Positions 8,302 to 16,842 are shown, counted from the stretch's first letter. The stretch: DNA of 64,000 nucleotides from Paenibacillus wulumuqiensis (GCF_000971965.1 NZ_LAQP01000004.1:310001-374000); one strand, 5' to 3'. Program-made: numbers and translations. Notes: generated from the letters alone by a model not told the origin.

Positions 8302-8353
8302 AAAAGAGGCATATCAGCATAACCTATAGGTTAGCGCTGGTATGCCTCTTTTG
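8302..8353. terminator. Bidirectional terminator between yitT and the MFS gene
   Basis: AAAAGAGGCATATCAGC (8302-8318) pairs with GCTGGTATGCCTCTTTT (8336-8352) with one G-U pair. There is an inner ACCTATAGGT palindrome in the loop. A and T runs flank both sides, so it can serve the convergent genes on both strands. Confidence 0.82.
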
Positions 8354-8394
8354 CATGCAGCTATAAAGATAACAGGAAAGCCTGACGCCGAGTG

Positions 8395-9618
8395 TTAGAT
8401 CGGATTATGCGAATTACGCATCTGTGTCTTTTTTTCTACCATATAATAGCTGAGTATGGCCCCAATCATGCCGATCGCAGCGATTAGACCGCCGGTCAGC
8501 GGTACATAGACCAGACCAGCATGTGTAATCACGACCCCACCGATAAAGGCACCGGCTGCATTACCCAGGTTGAGTGCAGAATGGCTCGATGTAGCAGCCA
8601 GGCGCGGCGCTTCGTGAGCGAGATTCATAATACGCAGCTGAATACCCGGCATAATACCAAAGGCTGCTGCACCCCACAGGAAGATAACGACCAGAGTCAG
8701 CCATGGAATATGCAGTACGGCAGACAGGCTCATTAGCATAACAGACAGGATAGCGAAGATCGTAATAATCGAAGGCATCAATTTCCAGTCAGCCAGCCTT
8801 CCGCCGACAATATTGCCCAGTGTAACGCCGATTCCATACATAACGAGAATCCAGGTGACATTGCTTTCCTGGAAACCGGTGACATCGGTCAGCATGGGAG
8901 TGATGTACGTAAATACGGTAAACATGCTGCAGCAGCCAAAAGCGCCGGTTAACAGTACAAGCAGCACCTGCGGCTGAAACAGACTACGTACTTCCTTCGC
9001 CAGACTCGGAGCAGCAGACTGCTCAATCCGCGGAATCAAAAAGATAATGCCGATCAGTGAAAGGACACCCATGATCGTAATCGCGCCAAAGGAAGCACGC
9101 CAGCCCATCTGCTGACCGATCAGAGTGCCAAAGGGAACGCCGATAATGTTAGCGATCGTCAATCCGGCGAGCACCATCGAGACTGCACCTGCACGTTTGT
9201 CCGGACGGACGAGCCGGGCAGCGATCAGTGAACCGGTACCGAGAAAGGTACCGTGAGCCAGTGCGGTGACGAGCCGTGAACCCATCAGCAGCCCATAGCT
9301 GGGAGCGAGTGCAGCGACCAGATTGCCAACGATAAAGATCACCATGAGCAGACAGAGCAGCTGTTTCTGAGCAATACGGTTGGTTGCAATCGTAAGAATA
9401 GGCGCACCTACAGCCACGCCAAGGGCATAGCCGGTAATCAGCTGGCCGGCCTGTGGAATACTCACATTCAGATCATTGGCGACATTGGGCAGCAGCCCCA
9501 TAATAACGAACTCCGTCATCCCGATTGCAAATGCGCCTGCAGTCAGGCACAGCAGGGCAGCCGGGAAACGGTCATGTTGTGGAACCGAAGGTTCCGGTGA
9601 GACAGTCGGTTGCATCAT
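8395..9618 (-). CDS. MFS transporter, DHA1 family (AraJ/YdhP-like)
   Basis: A 407-residue protein with 12 predicted membrane helices, a proton-driven exporter of the major facilitator superfamily. Helix 1 carries AFAIGMTEFVIMGLLPNVA, the hallmark of the AraJ/YdhP/CmlR group. The region after helix 2 carries ATNRIAQKQLL, and helix 5 has the antiporter motif-C-like GLTIANIIGVPFGTLIGQQM. This group exports sugars, chloramphenicol-like compounds or arabinose derivatives; the substrate here cannot be told. The start ATGATG at 9618 is preceded by AGGAGAG. It stands alone between yitT (convergent) and kptA (divergent, 99 bases away). Confidence 0.88.
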   Translation of the reverse strand: MMQPTVSPEPSVPQHDRFPAALLCLTAGAFAIGMTEFVIMGLLPNVANDLNVSIPQAGQLITGYALGVAVGAPILTIATNRIAQKQLLCLLMVIFIVGNLVAALAPSYGLLMGSRLVTALAHGTFLGTGSLIAARLVRPDKRAGAVSMVLAGLTIANIIGVPFGTLIGQQMGWRASFGAITIMGVLSLIGIIFLIPRIEQSAAPSLAKEVRSLFQPQVLLVLLTGAFGCCSMFTVFTYITPMLTDVTGFQESNVTWILVMYGIGVTLGNIVGGRLADWKLMPSIITIFAILSVMLMSLSAVLHIPWLTLVVIFLWGAAAFGIMPGIQLRIMNLAHEAPRLAATSSHSALNLGNAAGAFIGGVVITHAGLVYVPLTGGLIAAIGMIGAILSYYMVEKKTQMRNSHNPI

Positions 9619-9717
9619 TTCTCTCCTATTTCTGAAATTTCTCTATATTTCTGATATATTCATACTAACATTTCAAATTGTAAATGAACATCATTTTACC
9701 CGAGAGGAAGATACCTT

Positions 9718-10272
9718 ATGCTGGACACCAGTCAGGAAAAACAATTAAGCAAATGGCTCAGCCGAATTCTGCGGCACTCTCCCGAACAGTATGGAATTGT
9801 ACTCGATGCGGAAGATGGTTCCTGTCCAATCCGTGACCTGGTACAGGTGATTTCGCAGGATCACAAATGGAACTTTGTCACCGAAGAGCATATCCGCTAC
9901 GTCGCAGCCCGTTCGGACAAACAGCGCTTCGAGATTGATCAGGACCGGATTCGGGCAAGATATGGACACAGCCACCCAGATGTACATTATGAGCCGGCAG
10001 TGCCGCCGCAAATACTGTATCATGGAACTTCCGAGCAGGCCTGGTCCACGATCCGTCAGGAAGGACTCAAGCCGATGGGCAGACGGTATGTACACCTGTC
10101 GGCAGCTACAGACTTTGCTGCTCTCGCAGGCCGCCGCAAAGGAAAATTGATCATGCTGGAAGTAGACACCACAGCTGCGGTGGCAGCAGGTGTATCCTTT
10201 TACGATGCCGGTCATGACGTATGGTTGTGTGATAGCATCCCGGCCAACTGTCTCAAGCCATCCGAGCACTAA
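9718..10272 (+). CDS. kptA: RNA 2'-phosphotransferase (Tpt1/KptA family)
   Basis: KptA transfers an internal RNA 2'-phosphate to NAD+, giving ADP-ribose 1'',2''-cyclic phosphate and nicotinamide. In eukaryotes this finishes tRNA splicing; bacteria lack that pathway and the native substrate is unsettled. The 184-residue length is typical. The N-terminal winged-helix domain starts LSKWLSRILRHSPEQYGIVL, and the ADP-ribosyltransferase domain shows RIRARYGHSH, ILYHGTSEQAW, GRRYVHLSAATDFA and KLIMLEVD. The catalytic Arg-His-Arg-Arg set appears to be present in these motifs. The ribosome binding site is GAGAGGAAG. It is a single gene, divergent from the MFS gene, and followed by a terminator. Confidence 0.93.
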   Translation: MLDTSQEKQLSKWLSRILRHSPEQYGIVLDAEDGSCPIRDLVQVISQDHKWNFVTEEHIRYVAARSDKQRFEIDQDRIRARYGHSHPDVHYEPAVPPQILYHGTSEQAWSTIRQEGLKPMGRRYVHLSAATDFAALAGRRKGKLIMLEVDTTAAVAAGVSFYDAGHDVWLCDSIPANCLKPSEH

Positions 10273-10310
10273 CCGATATATAACATCATTTTTGTTCAGG
10301 AGACGCATAT

Positions 10311-10344
10311 AAAAAAGCAGCGCTGTAACAGCCGCTGCTTTTTT
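10311..10344. terminator. Terminator downstream of kptA
   Basis: AAAAAAGCAGCG (10311-10322) pairs with CGCTGCTTTTTT (10333-10344), with an extra CTG/CAG pairing inside. It can also serve the convergent oxidoreductase gene, which ends at 10444. Confidence 0.85.
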
Positions 10345-10443
10345 GTGTTTATCGTTATACTGCGGTTTGAACTTTCACAGTTAGCTTACTACAGAGAGAA
10401 CAGAAGCTCCTATGAAATCAGACTGCCGGCCTGTAACACGCAT

Positions 10444-11469
10444 TTACTGCTGATTCTGTCCCAGGTCAAATCCTTCTGCGAGCAGACGATAAGAGCGGAT
10501 ACGTGCTTCATTATCATGAATAGCCGACACGATCAGCAGCTCATCCGTTTGGTAATCCGCTGCAAACTGAAGCAGCTTCTCGCGCACCTGATCCGGTGTA
10601 CCTACAACGCGAAAGCGGCGGGTATCCTCGATATGTTTTTTTTCGGCAGGAGTATACGGATACTCTGCTGCTGTCTTGGCAGAAGGCAGATACGGCATCG
10701 GACGATTCTCGCGCAGCATCAGGAAATAAAGATCGTTACTGCGCATATGGTACTCGGCTTCTTCCTCGGTCTCCGCGCATGACACGGTGATCGCCGCCAG
10801 CGACTTGGGCACAGATGCCATCACAGACGGCTGGAAATTTTCCTTGTAATGCGTAACAGCATCTTCACCGCCTGCAGTTCCGAAAAATTGGGCAAAGGCA
10901 TACGATGCGCCTGTCATCGCCGCGAGTTCTGCCGTACCGCCGCTGGAGCCAAGCAGCCACAATTCCGGAATGGTAGAAATACTCGGTTCAGCGATAAGCC
11001 CGGCAAACCGGTGATCCGATGGCGTAGCATCATTCAGATAGCCGATCAGATCGACAATCTGCTGGGGATAACGGTCTGCGCTGTGCATGGAAGGGAATTT
11101 GCCTTCCTGCAGAGCACGTGTAGCGAGCGGCATACCGCCTGGTGCGCGTCCCACACCCAGATCAATCCGATTCGGATAGAGAGCTTCGAGCAGGCGGAAG
11201 TTTTCAGCGACTTTGTAGGCACTGTAATGAGGCAGCATAATGCCGCCGGAACCGACGCGAATACGCTTGGTCTGGGAAGCGACATGAGAGATCATAATCT
11301 CGGGACTCGAATGAGCGAGACTGGGAGAGGCATGATGCTCTGACATCCAGAACCGGGAATAACCCAGCTCATCTGCTGCCTGAGCAAGCTTCAGTGTATT
11401 TGCGAGCGCATTGGATGCGTCATATCCTTCATTAATATGAGACTGGTCAAGCACGCCTAATTTCAACAT
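10444..11469 (-). CDS. LLM-class (luciferase-like) flavin-dependent oxidoreductase
   Basis: A 341-residue TIM-barrel flavin monooxygenase of the bacterial luciferase superfamily. It begins MLKLGVLDQSHINEGYDASN and contains the characteristic GYSRFWMSEHH, GSGGIMLPHYSAYKVAENF and RIDLGVGRAPGG, and near the C terminus GTPDQVREKLLQFAADY. Such enzymes use FMNH2 from a separate reductase, or F420, to oxidise small organic molecules; the substrate is unknown. It resembles B. subtilis YvbT/YddN-type members. The start at 11469 is preceded by GAGGTGAACA. A consensus-like promoter with an overlapping inverted repeat lies about 190 bases upstream, suggesting repressor control. The neighbouring LysR gene (same strand, upstream) could be the regulator, but this is unproven. 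Confidence 0.88.
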   Translation of the reverse strand: MLKLGVLDQSHINEGYDASNALANTLKLAQAADELGYSRFWMSEHHASPSLAHSSPEIMISHVASQTKRIRVGSGGIMLPHYSAYKVAENFRLLEALYPNRIDLGVGRAPGGMPLATRALQEGKFPSMHSADRYPQQIVDLIGYLNDATPSDHRFAGLIAEPSISTIPELWLLGSSGGTAELAAMTGASYAFAQFFGTAGGEDAVTHYKENFQPSVMASVPKSLAAITVSCAETEEEAEYHMRSNDLYFLMLRENRPMPYLPSAKTAAEYPYTPAEKKHIEDTRRFRVVGTPDQVREKLLQFAADYQTDELLIVSAIHDNEARIRSYRLLAEGFDLGQNQQ

Positions 11470-11627
11470 GAATGTTCACCTCGGGTTTGTATTTGGCCAA
11501 AATAGAATCGTTATCTGCTCTATCGAATATAGAAGGCAGGTGCCAAGCTGTTTCAATAATAAATATTTTGTAAAAGCGATAATCGATCTGCTGCTGTAAC
11601 CAGCATACACAATTCGTAACTTTTTAA

Positions 11628-11660
11628 TACTATGTTACTTTAATACCGTAACTAATAGTA
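11628..11660. promoter_or_regulatory. Inverted-repeat operator candidate
   Basis: TACTATGTTAC (11628-11638) and GTAACTAATAGTA (11648-11660) form an inverted repeat with a two-base insertion in the right arm and a nine-base spacer. It overlaps the -10 element and start site of the LLM gene. A further GTAAC occurs on each side (11616 and 11673). The position is typical for a repressor. TACT...AGTA ends recall operators of MarR/DUF24-type regulators. Confidence 0.45.
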
Positions 11661-11685
11661 TAGTCCATTTTCGTAACAAATACAA
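11657..11685 (-). promoter_or_regulatory. Promoter of the LLM oxidoreductase gene
   Basis: On the minus strand, TTGTAT (11685-11680) and TATACT (11662-11657) are separated by exactly 17 bases, giving a good SigA-type promoter. Transcription would start around 11650, inside the inverted repeat described separately. Confidence 0.55.
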
Positions 11686-11787
11686 AGAGTTCTCTATTAT
11701 TAAGCTTCTATTCCTATCCCAAGGGTTGACTGAGACAACCGGTATGTACAGGTTGGCGATCATGATCGGTAAATAAAAGTGTTTGGT

Positions 11788-12669
11788 CTATGGGCTATTC
11801 GGGCAGTACATTTCCCGGATGAGTTCTGCAAACTGTCTGGCAGCCGGAGTCATATCATTCCAAGACAAAGCAGCTATCCCGATATCACGTACCACGGGCG
11901 GCTGAATCTCCTTGACAGTCAGTGAATGCCGGACAGAAGAGAGACTGAACCGGGAAACGATACCGATGCCCAGATATTGACCTGTCATATGCACCAGTGT
12001 CTCTACACTCTGCACAGTCAGACTTTCCCGCATGGTCATTTGGTTGTGCTGCAGTGCGCTGAGTAAAGCCGCTTCATGACCGCCTGTACAAAAAATAAGC
12101 TCCCCGTCATACTGCTCCAATGCGATGCTTTCCTGATGTATCAGCGGATGATCATCCGGAATAATGGCTACCATTCGATCATGAATTAGCACATGTGTGT
12201 CCAGATGATCAAAGGGGGAAGAGAGAATACCAATCTCCACTACACGCTGTTCCAGCCATTCCCGGATTTGCTGGGAAGTGCCTTCCTTGAGTTCAATCAT
12301 AATTTGAGGATACCGGGAACGAAACAGACGAATAACCTCCGGCAGCAGATTGGTTGTTGCCGCAGGAAAGGAACCGATCCGAACTTTGCCGCGCAGCAGC
12401 TGATTTTCTTCACAGGCCAGCTGCTGCATTTGCTGCTCCAGCTTTTTCATTTGCCGTGCCAGCAGAAGCATCTCCTCTCCAGCAGCGGTAAGCAGCAGAC
12501 CTTGATGTTTGTCCCGTATAAATAATTTAATTCCGAGCGATTCTTCCAGTTTACGGATACCTTTGCTGACAGCAGGCTGGGAAATAAACAATTGTCTCGC
12601 TGATTCCGTAATATTCATCGTTTCGGCGACATGGATAAAGATATCGAGTTGATTCAGATTTATAGTCAT
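11788..12669 (-). CDS. LysR family transcriptional regulator
   Basis: A 293-residue LysR-type regulator. Residues 1-60 form the winged helix-turn-helix (NQLDIFIHVAETMNITESAR, then LFISQPAVSKGIRKLEESLG). Residues 90-290 form the periplasmic-binding-like effector domain starting GKVRIGSFPAATTNLLPEVI. It is divergent from the MFS gene at 12844, and the 174-base gap between them contains a palindrome (ATAACC-N4-GGTTAT) right at the LysR start. By LysR custom it probably controls that exporter and itself, responding to a small molecule. The effector is unknown. It may instead, or also, act on the LLM gene downstream on the same strand. Confidence 0.92.
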   Translation of the reverse strand: MTINLNQLDIFIHVAETMNITESARQLFISQPAVSKGIRKLEESLGIKLFIRDKHQGLLLTAAGEEMLLLARQMKKLEQQMQQLACEENQLLRGKVRIGSFPAATTNLLPEVIRLFRSRYPQIMIELKEGTSQQIREWLEQRVVEIGILSSPFDHLDTHVLIHDRMVAIIPDDHPLIHQESIALEQYDGELIFCTGGHEAALLSALQHNQMTMRESLTVQSVETLVHMTGQYLGIGIVSRFSLSSVRHSLTVKEIQPPVVRDIGIAALSWNDMTPAARQFAELIREMYCPNSP

Positions 12670-12678
12670 CGTTATATC

Positions 12679-12694
12679 ATAACCTATTGGTTAT
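12679..12694. promoter_or_regulatory. LysR-type binding palindrome
   Basis: ATAACCTATTGGTTAT is a perfect 6-bp inverted repeat with a 4-base centre. It fits the LysR T-N11-A core and lies ten bases upstream of the lysR start in the divergent promoter region, consistent with autoregulation and activation of the exporter. Confidence 0.55.
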
Positions 12695-12843
12695 GCCTTT
12701 CTATCCAAATTGATATTTTAGTTATCTATATGCTTTCTTTATACTAAAACAGATTCAACTGCAATAAAAGGCGGCGGGTGGAGAATGAATCTATAGCAGA
12801 GTAGAAACAGACAATATCAGGCGGACAGAAGGGAGCGAGCATA

Positions 12844-14073
12844 TTGAATTCACAAATTAGTATATGCGAATATACGACGGAATCAAATGCACAAACAGAT
12901 CGACCCATTTCATTTCCATGGTCTGGACTGCTAGCGCTGGCTATGACCGGATTTATCTGTATTCTTACAGAAACACTGCCAGCGGGATTACTAAGGCAAA
13001 TAGGTGAAGGGCTTCATATATCCGAAGCACTGGCAGGTCAGCTGGTTACTTTATACGCGCTTGGTTCACTGGCTGCTGCGATACCGCTGACGACACTCAC
13101 ACGCAGCTGGCGAAAAAAGCCGCTGCTGCTGGCCTGTATCGTCGGATTTTTGATTTTCAATTCCATTACGGCGCTTTCAGTTCATTACATATTTATTCTG
13201 GCTGCCCGCTTTTTTGCCGGTATGGCTGCTGGTGTCGTATGGGGAATGACTGCCGGGTATGCAAGACGAATGGTGCCCGAATCCATGCGTGGTCGGGCGA
13301 TGGCAGTAGCGATGTGCGGCACACCGCTGGCTCTGGCGCTTGGTGTACCGGCAGGGACTTTGCTCGGTCATCTGATAGGGTGGAGGCTGGTGTTTGGGGT
13401 GATGTCGCTGCTTACGGTAGGACTGATTGTATGGGTAGGATATAAGCTGCCGGACTTGTCCGGTCAACAGGACAGTCAGCCGCTGAAGCTTCGCAGCGTA
13501 CTTACCCTTGCCGGAGTAGGTCCGGTGCTGATCGTAGTTCTGGTCTGGGTACTGGCACATAATATGCTGTATACCTATATTGCTCCCTATCTGCAAGCAT
13601 CTGGCTGGGGAGAACGTACAGGTCTGGTGCTGCTATTGTTCGGCCTCGCCTCGGTGGCTGGGATTGGATTGACCGGTGCATGGATCGACCGCTGGCTGCG
13701 TCAGCTGGTACTGCTCAGTACAGCAGGCTTTGCTGCAGCTGCATGTGTGCTTGGTCTGGCCAGCCACCTGCCGTTATTGCTGTATACAGGAATCGTACTC
13801 TGGGGACTTACGTTTGGAGGAGCGGCTACACTATTGCAGACAGCTCTTGCCGATTCGGCCGGTGAGCATGGCGATGTTGCCCAATCCATGCTGGTTACGA
13901 TGTGGAATCTGGCAATCAGCGGCGGCGGGCTGGTTGGCGGTATTGTGCTTGAGACACTTGGAGTTTCTTTTATACCCTGGTTGGTGTCCCTATTGATGCT
14001 AATCGCATGGGGCATTACAGGGCTGTCGCGTCGACATGGATTTACATCGGCAAGGAATAAGAATACTGCTTGA
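12844..14073 (+). CDS. MFS transporter, DHA1 family
   Basis: A 409-residue, 12-helix major facilitator exporter. Helix 1 has LALAMTGFICILTETLPAGL, the DHA1 sugar-efflux/AraJ signature. The loop after helix 2 and helix 4 carry RFFAGMAAGVVWGMTAGYAR, and helix 5 has MCGTPLALALGVPAGTLLGH (motif C). It is probably an antiporter for a drug or sugar-like compound. The start is TTG, with GGGAGCGAG a few bases upstream; no ATG gives a better start. Its position opposite a LysR regulator and the shared palindrome suggest inducible expression. Confidence 0.88.
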   Translation: MNSQISICEYTTESNAQTDRPISFPWSGLLALAMTGFICILTETLPAGLLRQIGEGLHISEALAGQLVTLYALGSLAAAIPLTTLTRSWRKKPLLLACIVGFLIFNSITALSVHYIFILAARFFAGMAAGVVWGMTAGYARRMVPESMRGRAMAVAMCGTPLALALGVPAGTLLGHLIGWRLVFGVMSLLTVGLIVWVGYKLPDLSGQQDSQPLKLRSVLTLAGVGPVLIVVLVWVLAHNMLYTYIAPYLQASGWGERTGLVLLLFGLASVAGIGLTGAWIDRWLRQLVLLSTAGFAAAACVLGLASHLPLLLYTGIVLWGLTFGGAATLLQTALADSAGEHGDVAQSMLVTMWNLAISGGGLVGGIVLETLGVSFIPWLVSLLMLIAWGITGLSRRHGFTSARNKNTA

Positions 14074-14102
14074 TCAAAAAGGATAATATACGTGAACAGA
14101 AA

Positions 14103-14133
14103 AAATCCGCCTTCCCCGTAGGGAGGCGGATTT
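14103..14133. terminator. Terminator between the MFS gene and hxlB
   Basis: AAATCCGCCT (14103-14112) pairs with AGGCGGATTT (14124-14133), with CCC/GGG inside. The long T run lies on the minus-strand side (TTTTTTCTG), so it mainly serves hxlAB, but also closes the plus-strand MFS gene. Confidence 0.8.
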
Positions 14134-14203
14134 CGCTTATAATAACCTGCAAATATAACCATCTGCAAAAGCTCATCATACTCGTTTGTCACATCAAACC
14201 ATT

Positions 14204-14776
14204 CTATTCGAGATTCGCATGGTTGGTGAACATGGCCGCAGAATCGCCGCCGCGCTTGTCCATCAGACTCAGCATAATGGCATCGAACAGCAGCAGGATT
14301 GTCTGTTCAAACAGTGATCCCATCGGCTGAACGGTCTCGTAGCTGCCCTGATCCGCCGGATCTTTGGGAGAGCCGGGTACCTGGACAACCAGATCGGCGA
14401 GCTGACCGATAGAAGATTCAGGGAAAATGGTGACAGCTGCCAGCGTTACATCCGCTTTGACTGCTTTTTGCGCCATAATATGAAGCCCCTGTGTTTCCCC
14501 GGAGCCGGAAGCAATGATCAATAGATCTCCTTTACCGGCTCTTGGCGTTACCGTCTCACCGACTACATACGCATCCAGTCCAAGCTGCATCAGACGCATA
14601 GCCAGCGCTTTGGCCATGAGACCGGAACGACCTGCACCCGCGGTGAAGATTTTACGGGCACTGAGAATCTGTTCGGTCAGCTGTTCTACCTGTGCAGCGG
14701 GAATCGCGGCCAGGGTACCCTGCAGTTCCTGCAGAATCCGATCGAAATGTCCGGAAATGCCGGTTACTGTGTTCAT
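14204..14776 (-). CDS. hxlB: 6-phospho-3-hexuloisomerase
   Basis: HxlB isomerises D-arabino-3-hexulose 6-phosphate to fructose 6-phosphate, the second step of the ribulose monophosphate pathway that traps formaldehyde. The 190-residue protein is one SIS domain: FTAGAGRSGLMAKALAMRLM (phosphosugar-binding loop) near residue 45, then ETVTPRAGKGDLLIIASGSG and a C-terminal helix LSLMDKRGGDSAAMFTNHAN. These are hallmark motifs. The gene follows hxlA by only three bases, so the two are co-transcribed and probably translationally coupled. The divergent hxlR supports this assignment. It is used for formaldehyde detoxification rather than growth in related soil bacteria. Confidence 0.95.
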   Translation of the reverse strand: MNTVTGISGHFDRILQELQGTLAAIPAAQVEQLTEQILSARKIFTAGAGRSGLMAKALAMRLMQLGLDAYVVGETVTPRAGKGDLLIIASGSGETQGLHIMAQKAVKADVTLAAVTIFPESSIGQLADLVVQVPGSPKDPADQGSYETVQPMGSLFEQTILLLFDAIMLSLMDKRGGDSAAMFTNHANLE

Positions 14777-14779
14777 GGA

Positions 14780-15412
14780 TTACGCCTGTGCGATCAGATC
14801 GCGAATCTGGGAAGCAGCAGCTGCTTTATCGTCCTGGCTGGTGATTCCGCCGCCCACGATAACCAGATCCGGGTTGGCTTTGATTACTTCCGGCATTGTT
14901 GCCAGTTTGATACCGCCAGCTACAGCTGTTTTCGCGTTTTTAACGACACCTTTGATGGTTGCCAGATCTTCGAAAGGATTCTGTCCGGCAGCCTGGCCGT
15001 CATAGCCAGTGTGTACGCAGATGTAGTCAACGCCCAGATCATCCAGTTCTTTGGCACGAGTCGCAATATCCTTAACGTTGATCATGTCAACGAGTACTTT
15101 GCGTCCCTGTTTTTTGGCTTCGTCTACACAGCCTTTGATCGTCAGATCGTTACTTGCACCGAGAACAGTGATGATGTCAGCACCAGCTTCGGAAGCTTTC
15201 ATGATTTCATAACCACCAGCGTCCATAATTTTCAGGTCAGCCAGTACTTTTAGATTAGGGAAAGCTTCTTTCATGGCTTTGACTGCATGCAACCCTTCAT
15301 TGATGACGATTGGTGTACCAATTTCCACGATATCGATAAAAGGTTCCACTTCTTTAACAAGTGCGATACCTTCCGGGATGTTTACAAGATCCAGAGCGAG
15401 TTGAAGTTCCAT
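14780..15412 (-). CDS. hxlA: 3-hexulose-6-phosphate synthase
   Basis: HxlA condenses formaldehyde with ribulose 5-phosphate to D-arabino-3-hexulose 6-phosphate. The 210-residue TIM barrel belongs to the orotidine-monophosphate decarboxylase superfamily and shows MELQLALDLVNIPEGIALVK, EIGTPIVINEGLHAV, ADLKIMDAGGYE (Asp-Lys-Asp active-site triad) and AVAGGIKLATMPEV. The start is ATG 15412 because AGGAGG precedes it by about ten bases; a 12-codon upstream extension is unlikely. It is the first gene of the hxlAB operon, with hxlR divergent 271 bases away. A weak -35 and tandem repeats upstream fit formaldehyde induction through HxlR. Confidence 0.95.
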   Translation of the reverse strand: MELQLALDLVNIPEGIALVKEVEPFIDIVEIGTPIVINEGLHAVKAMKEAFPNLKVLADLKIMDAGGYEIMKASEAGADIITVLGASNDLTIKGCVDEAKKQGRKVLVDMINVKDIATRAKELDDLGVDYICVHTGYDGQAAGQNPFEDLATIKGVVKNAKTAVAGGIKLATMPEVIKANPDLVIVGGGITSQDDKAAAASQIRDLIAQA

Positions 15413-15556
15413 AAGATTAATTTCCTCCTGTAAGATACCGTTTTGCACGGCATAAATTAGTGTAGTAATACGATGCGAACAATAGGAATTAGTAGTGGAA
15501 CAGGCAGTTAATTGTAATCATTTTCTGTCTGTACCCGTTGCGTTCGCTGTAATGCT

Positions 15557-15599
15557 AGTATAAAGTAAAATACGTGCCTTTTGTAAGTACGCACTTTTT
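15557..15599 (-). promoter_or_regulatory. hxlAB promoter with tandem HxlR-type boxes
   Basis: A minus-strand TATACT (15562-15557) is a good -10, but the -35 position holds ACAAAA, a very poor match, typical of activator-dependent promoters. Two direct repeats overlap and precede the -35: GTAAAATACGTGCCTTT (15565-15581) and GTAAGTACGCACTTTTT (15583-15599), 18 bases apart as read on the plus strand. In B. subtilis HxlR binds two tandem sites at this place. Confidence 0.6.
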
Positions 15600-15683
15600 C
15601 TTTACATAGTGTCTAAAAGTATACTATGGGAAATAATGCGGGTTAACACCTTTATATTTGATAATTCTTGGAGGAATGAATAG

Positions 15684-16043
15684 ATGCGTGAACGTATATT
15701 TAACTGTGAAAAGGAACTAACCCTGTCCGTGATCGGGGGCAAATGGAAAATGCTGATTCTGTGGCATCTCGGCAAAACAGGAACCAAGCGTTTTGGCGAA
15801 CTTAAGTCGCTGATTCCCGGCATCACTCAGCGGATGCTGGTCAGTCAGCTGCGTGAGCTGGAGGAAGACCTGATCATTCACCGCGAAGTGTATGCAGTTG
15901 TCCCGCCCAAAGTGGAATACTCGCTAACCGAGATCGGAGAGAGCCTGATGCCGATTCTGGATGCGATGTATAACTGGGGCAAGAACTATATGGAAGTGGC
16001 CGAAATTGAGCCGGTCGAGATCAAGCCTGCACTGTGGAAATAA
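15684..16043 (+). CDS. hxlR: HxlR transcriptional activator of the formaldehyde operon
   Basis: A 119-residue winged-helix protein of the HxlR (DUF24) family. It shows [40 protein letters not shown] and a wing with [20 protein letters not shown]. The cysteine near the N terminus (Cys8, in 'FNCEKEL') is the redox or formaldehyde-sensing residue in this family. The gene is divergent from hxlA, which is the arrangement of B. subtilis, where HxlR activates hxlAB in response to formaldehyde. Its ribosome binding site is GGAGGAA, ten bases before the ATG. The NAD(P)-binding gene 94 bases downstream may be part of the same response. The function is inferred from family and position. Confidence 0.9.
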   Translation: MRERIFNCEKELTLSVIGGKWKMLILWHLGKTGTKRFGELKSLIPGITQRMLVSQLRELEEDLIIHREVYAVVPPKVEYSLTEIGESLMPILDAMYNWGKNYMEVAEIEPVEIKPALWK

Positions 16044-16137
16044 ATGGTAAAAGAGAAGTTTTGCAAATAAAAGTGTAACAGCCCCTTGTTTACGGTTATA
16101 GATACAGAGAGCCAGAAGACCAAGGAGGAATTACACA

Positions 16138-16791
16138 ATGAACATTACAATCATCGGAGCCAATGGACAGATCGGCAAAATACTCGCACAAAAATTAACC
16201 GGTACCGGAGAGCATCAGGTGACAGCTGTTATTCGCAAGCCCGAACAGGCAGATGCCTTTGAGCAAATGGGCGCCAAAACCGCCATTGCGAACCTGGAAG
16301 GTACTGTGGATGAACTGGCACAGGCTATCCAGGGGGCAGATGCTGTAGTATTTGCAGCAGGTTCAGGCGGCAGCACAGGTGATGACAAGACACTGCTCAT
16401 TGATTTGGATGGAGCTGTCAAAAGTATGGAAGCTGCCGAGCAATCCGGCATCAAGCGCTTTGTACTGATCAGCGCCATGTTCGCCTATGATCGCAGCAAA
16501 TGGTCAGAATCAATCAAGCCTTATTATGTCGCCAAACATTATGCCGACCGGATGCTGGAAGCCAGTTCACTGGACTATACGATTATCCGTCCAGGCGGCC
16601 TGCTGAACGATGCAGGTACAGGACAGATCCAGATTGGTGAACAGCTCAGTGAAGGCGGCAGCATCCCGCGCGAAGATGTCGCTGAAGTGATCGCTCATGT
16701 GCTGGATCAGAAGCATACGTACCGCAAAGGGTATGATGTCATCTCCGGCGATCAATCGATTGCGGAAGCTGTGCAGTCGCTCGCCAAGTAA
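16138..16791 (+). CDS. NAD(P)-binding atypical short-chain dehydrogenase
   Basis: A 217-residue Rossmann-fold protein of the atypical SDR group (YhfK/YwnB/NmrA-like). The dinucleotide-binding motif is MNITIIGANGQIGKILAQKL. Further family marks are ADAVVFAAGSGG, RFVLISAMFAYDRSKW, YYVAKHYADRMLEASSLDYT and TIIRPGGLLNDAGTG. The usual YxxxK catalytic pair is replaced by the YYVAKHYAD arrangement seen in this subgroup, which often acts as a flavin or quinone reductase or a redox sensor. The ribosome binding site AAGGAGG is ideal. It follows hxlR on the same strand and could be read through from it. The substrate is unknown. Confidence 0.85.
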   Translation: MNITIIGANGQIGKILAQKLTGTGEHQVTAVIRKPEQADAFEQMGAKTAIANLEGTVDELAQAIQGADAVVFAAGSGGSTGDDKTLLIDLDGAVKSMEAAEQSGIKRFVLISAMFAYDRSKWSESIKPYYVAKHYADRMLEASSLDYTIIRPGGLLNDAGTGQIQIGEQLSEGGSIPREDVAEVIAHVLDQKHTYRKGYDVISGDQSIAEAVQSLAK

Positions 16792-16842
16792 TTCCTTTAC
16801 ATGGAGTAGTATCATTCATCCATCTATACCTGAAATATAATC

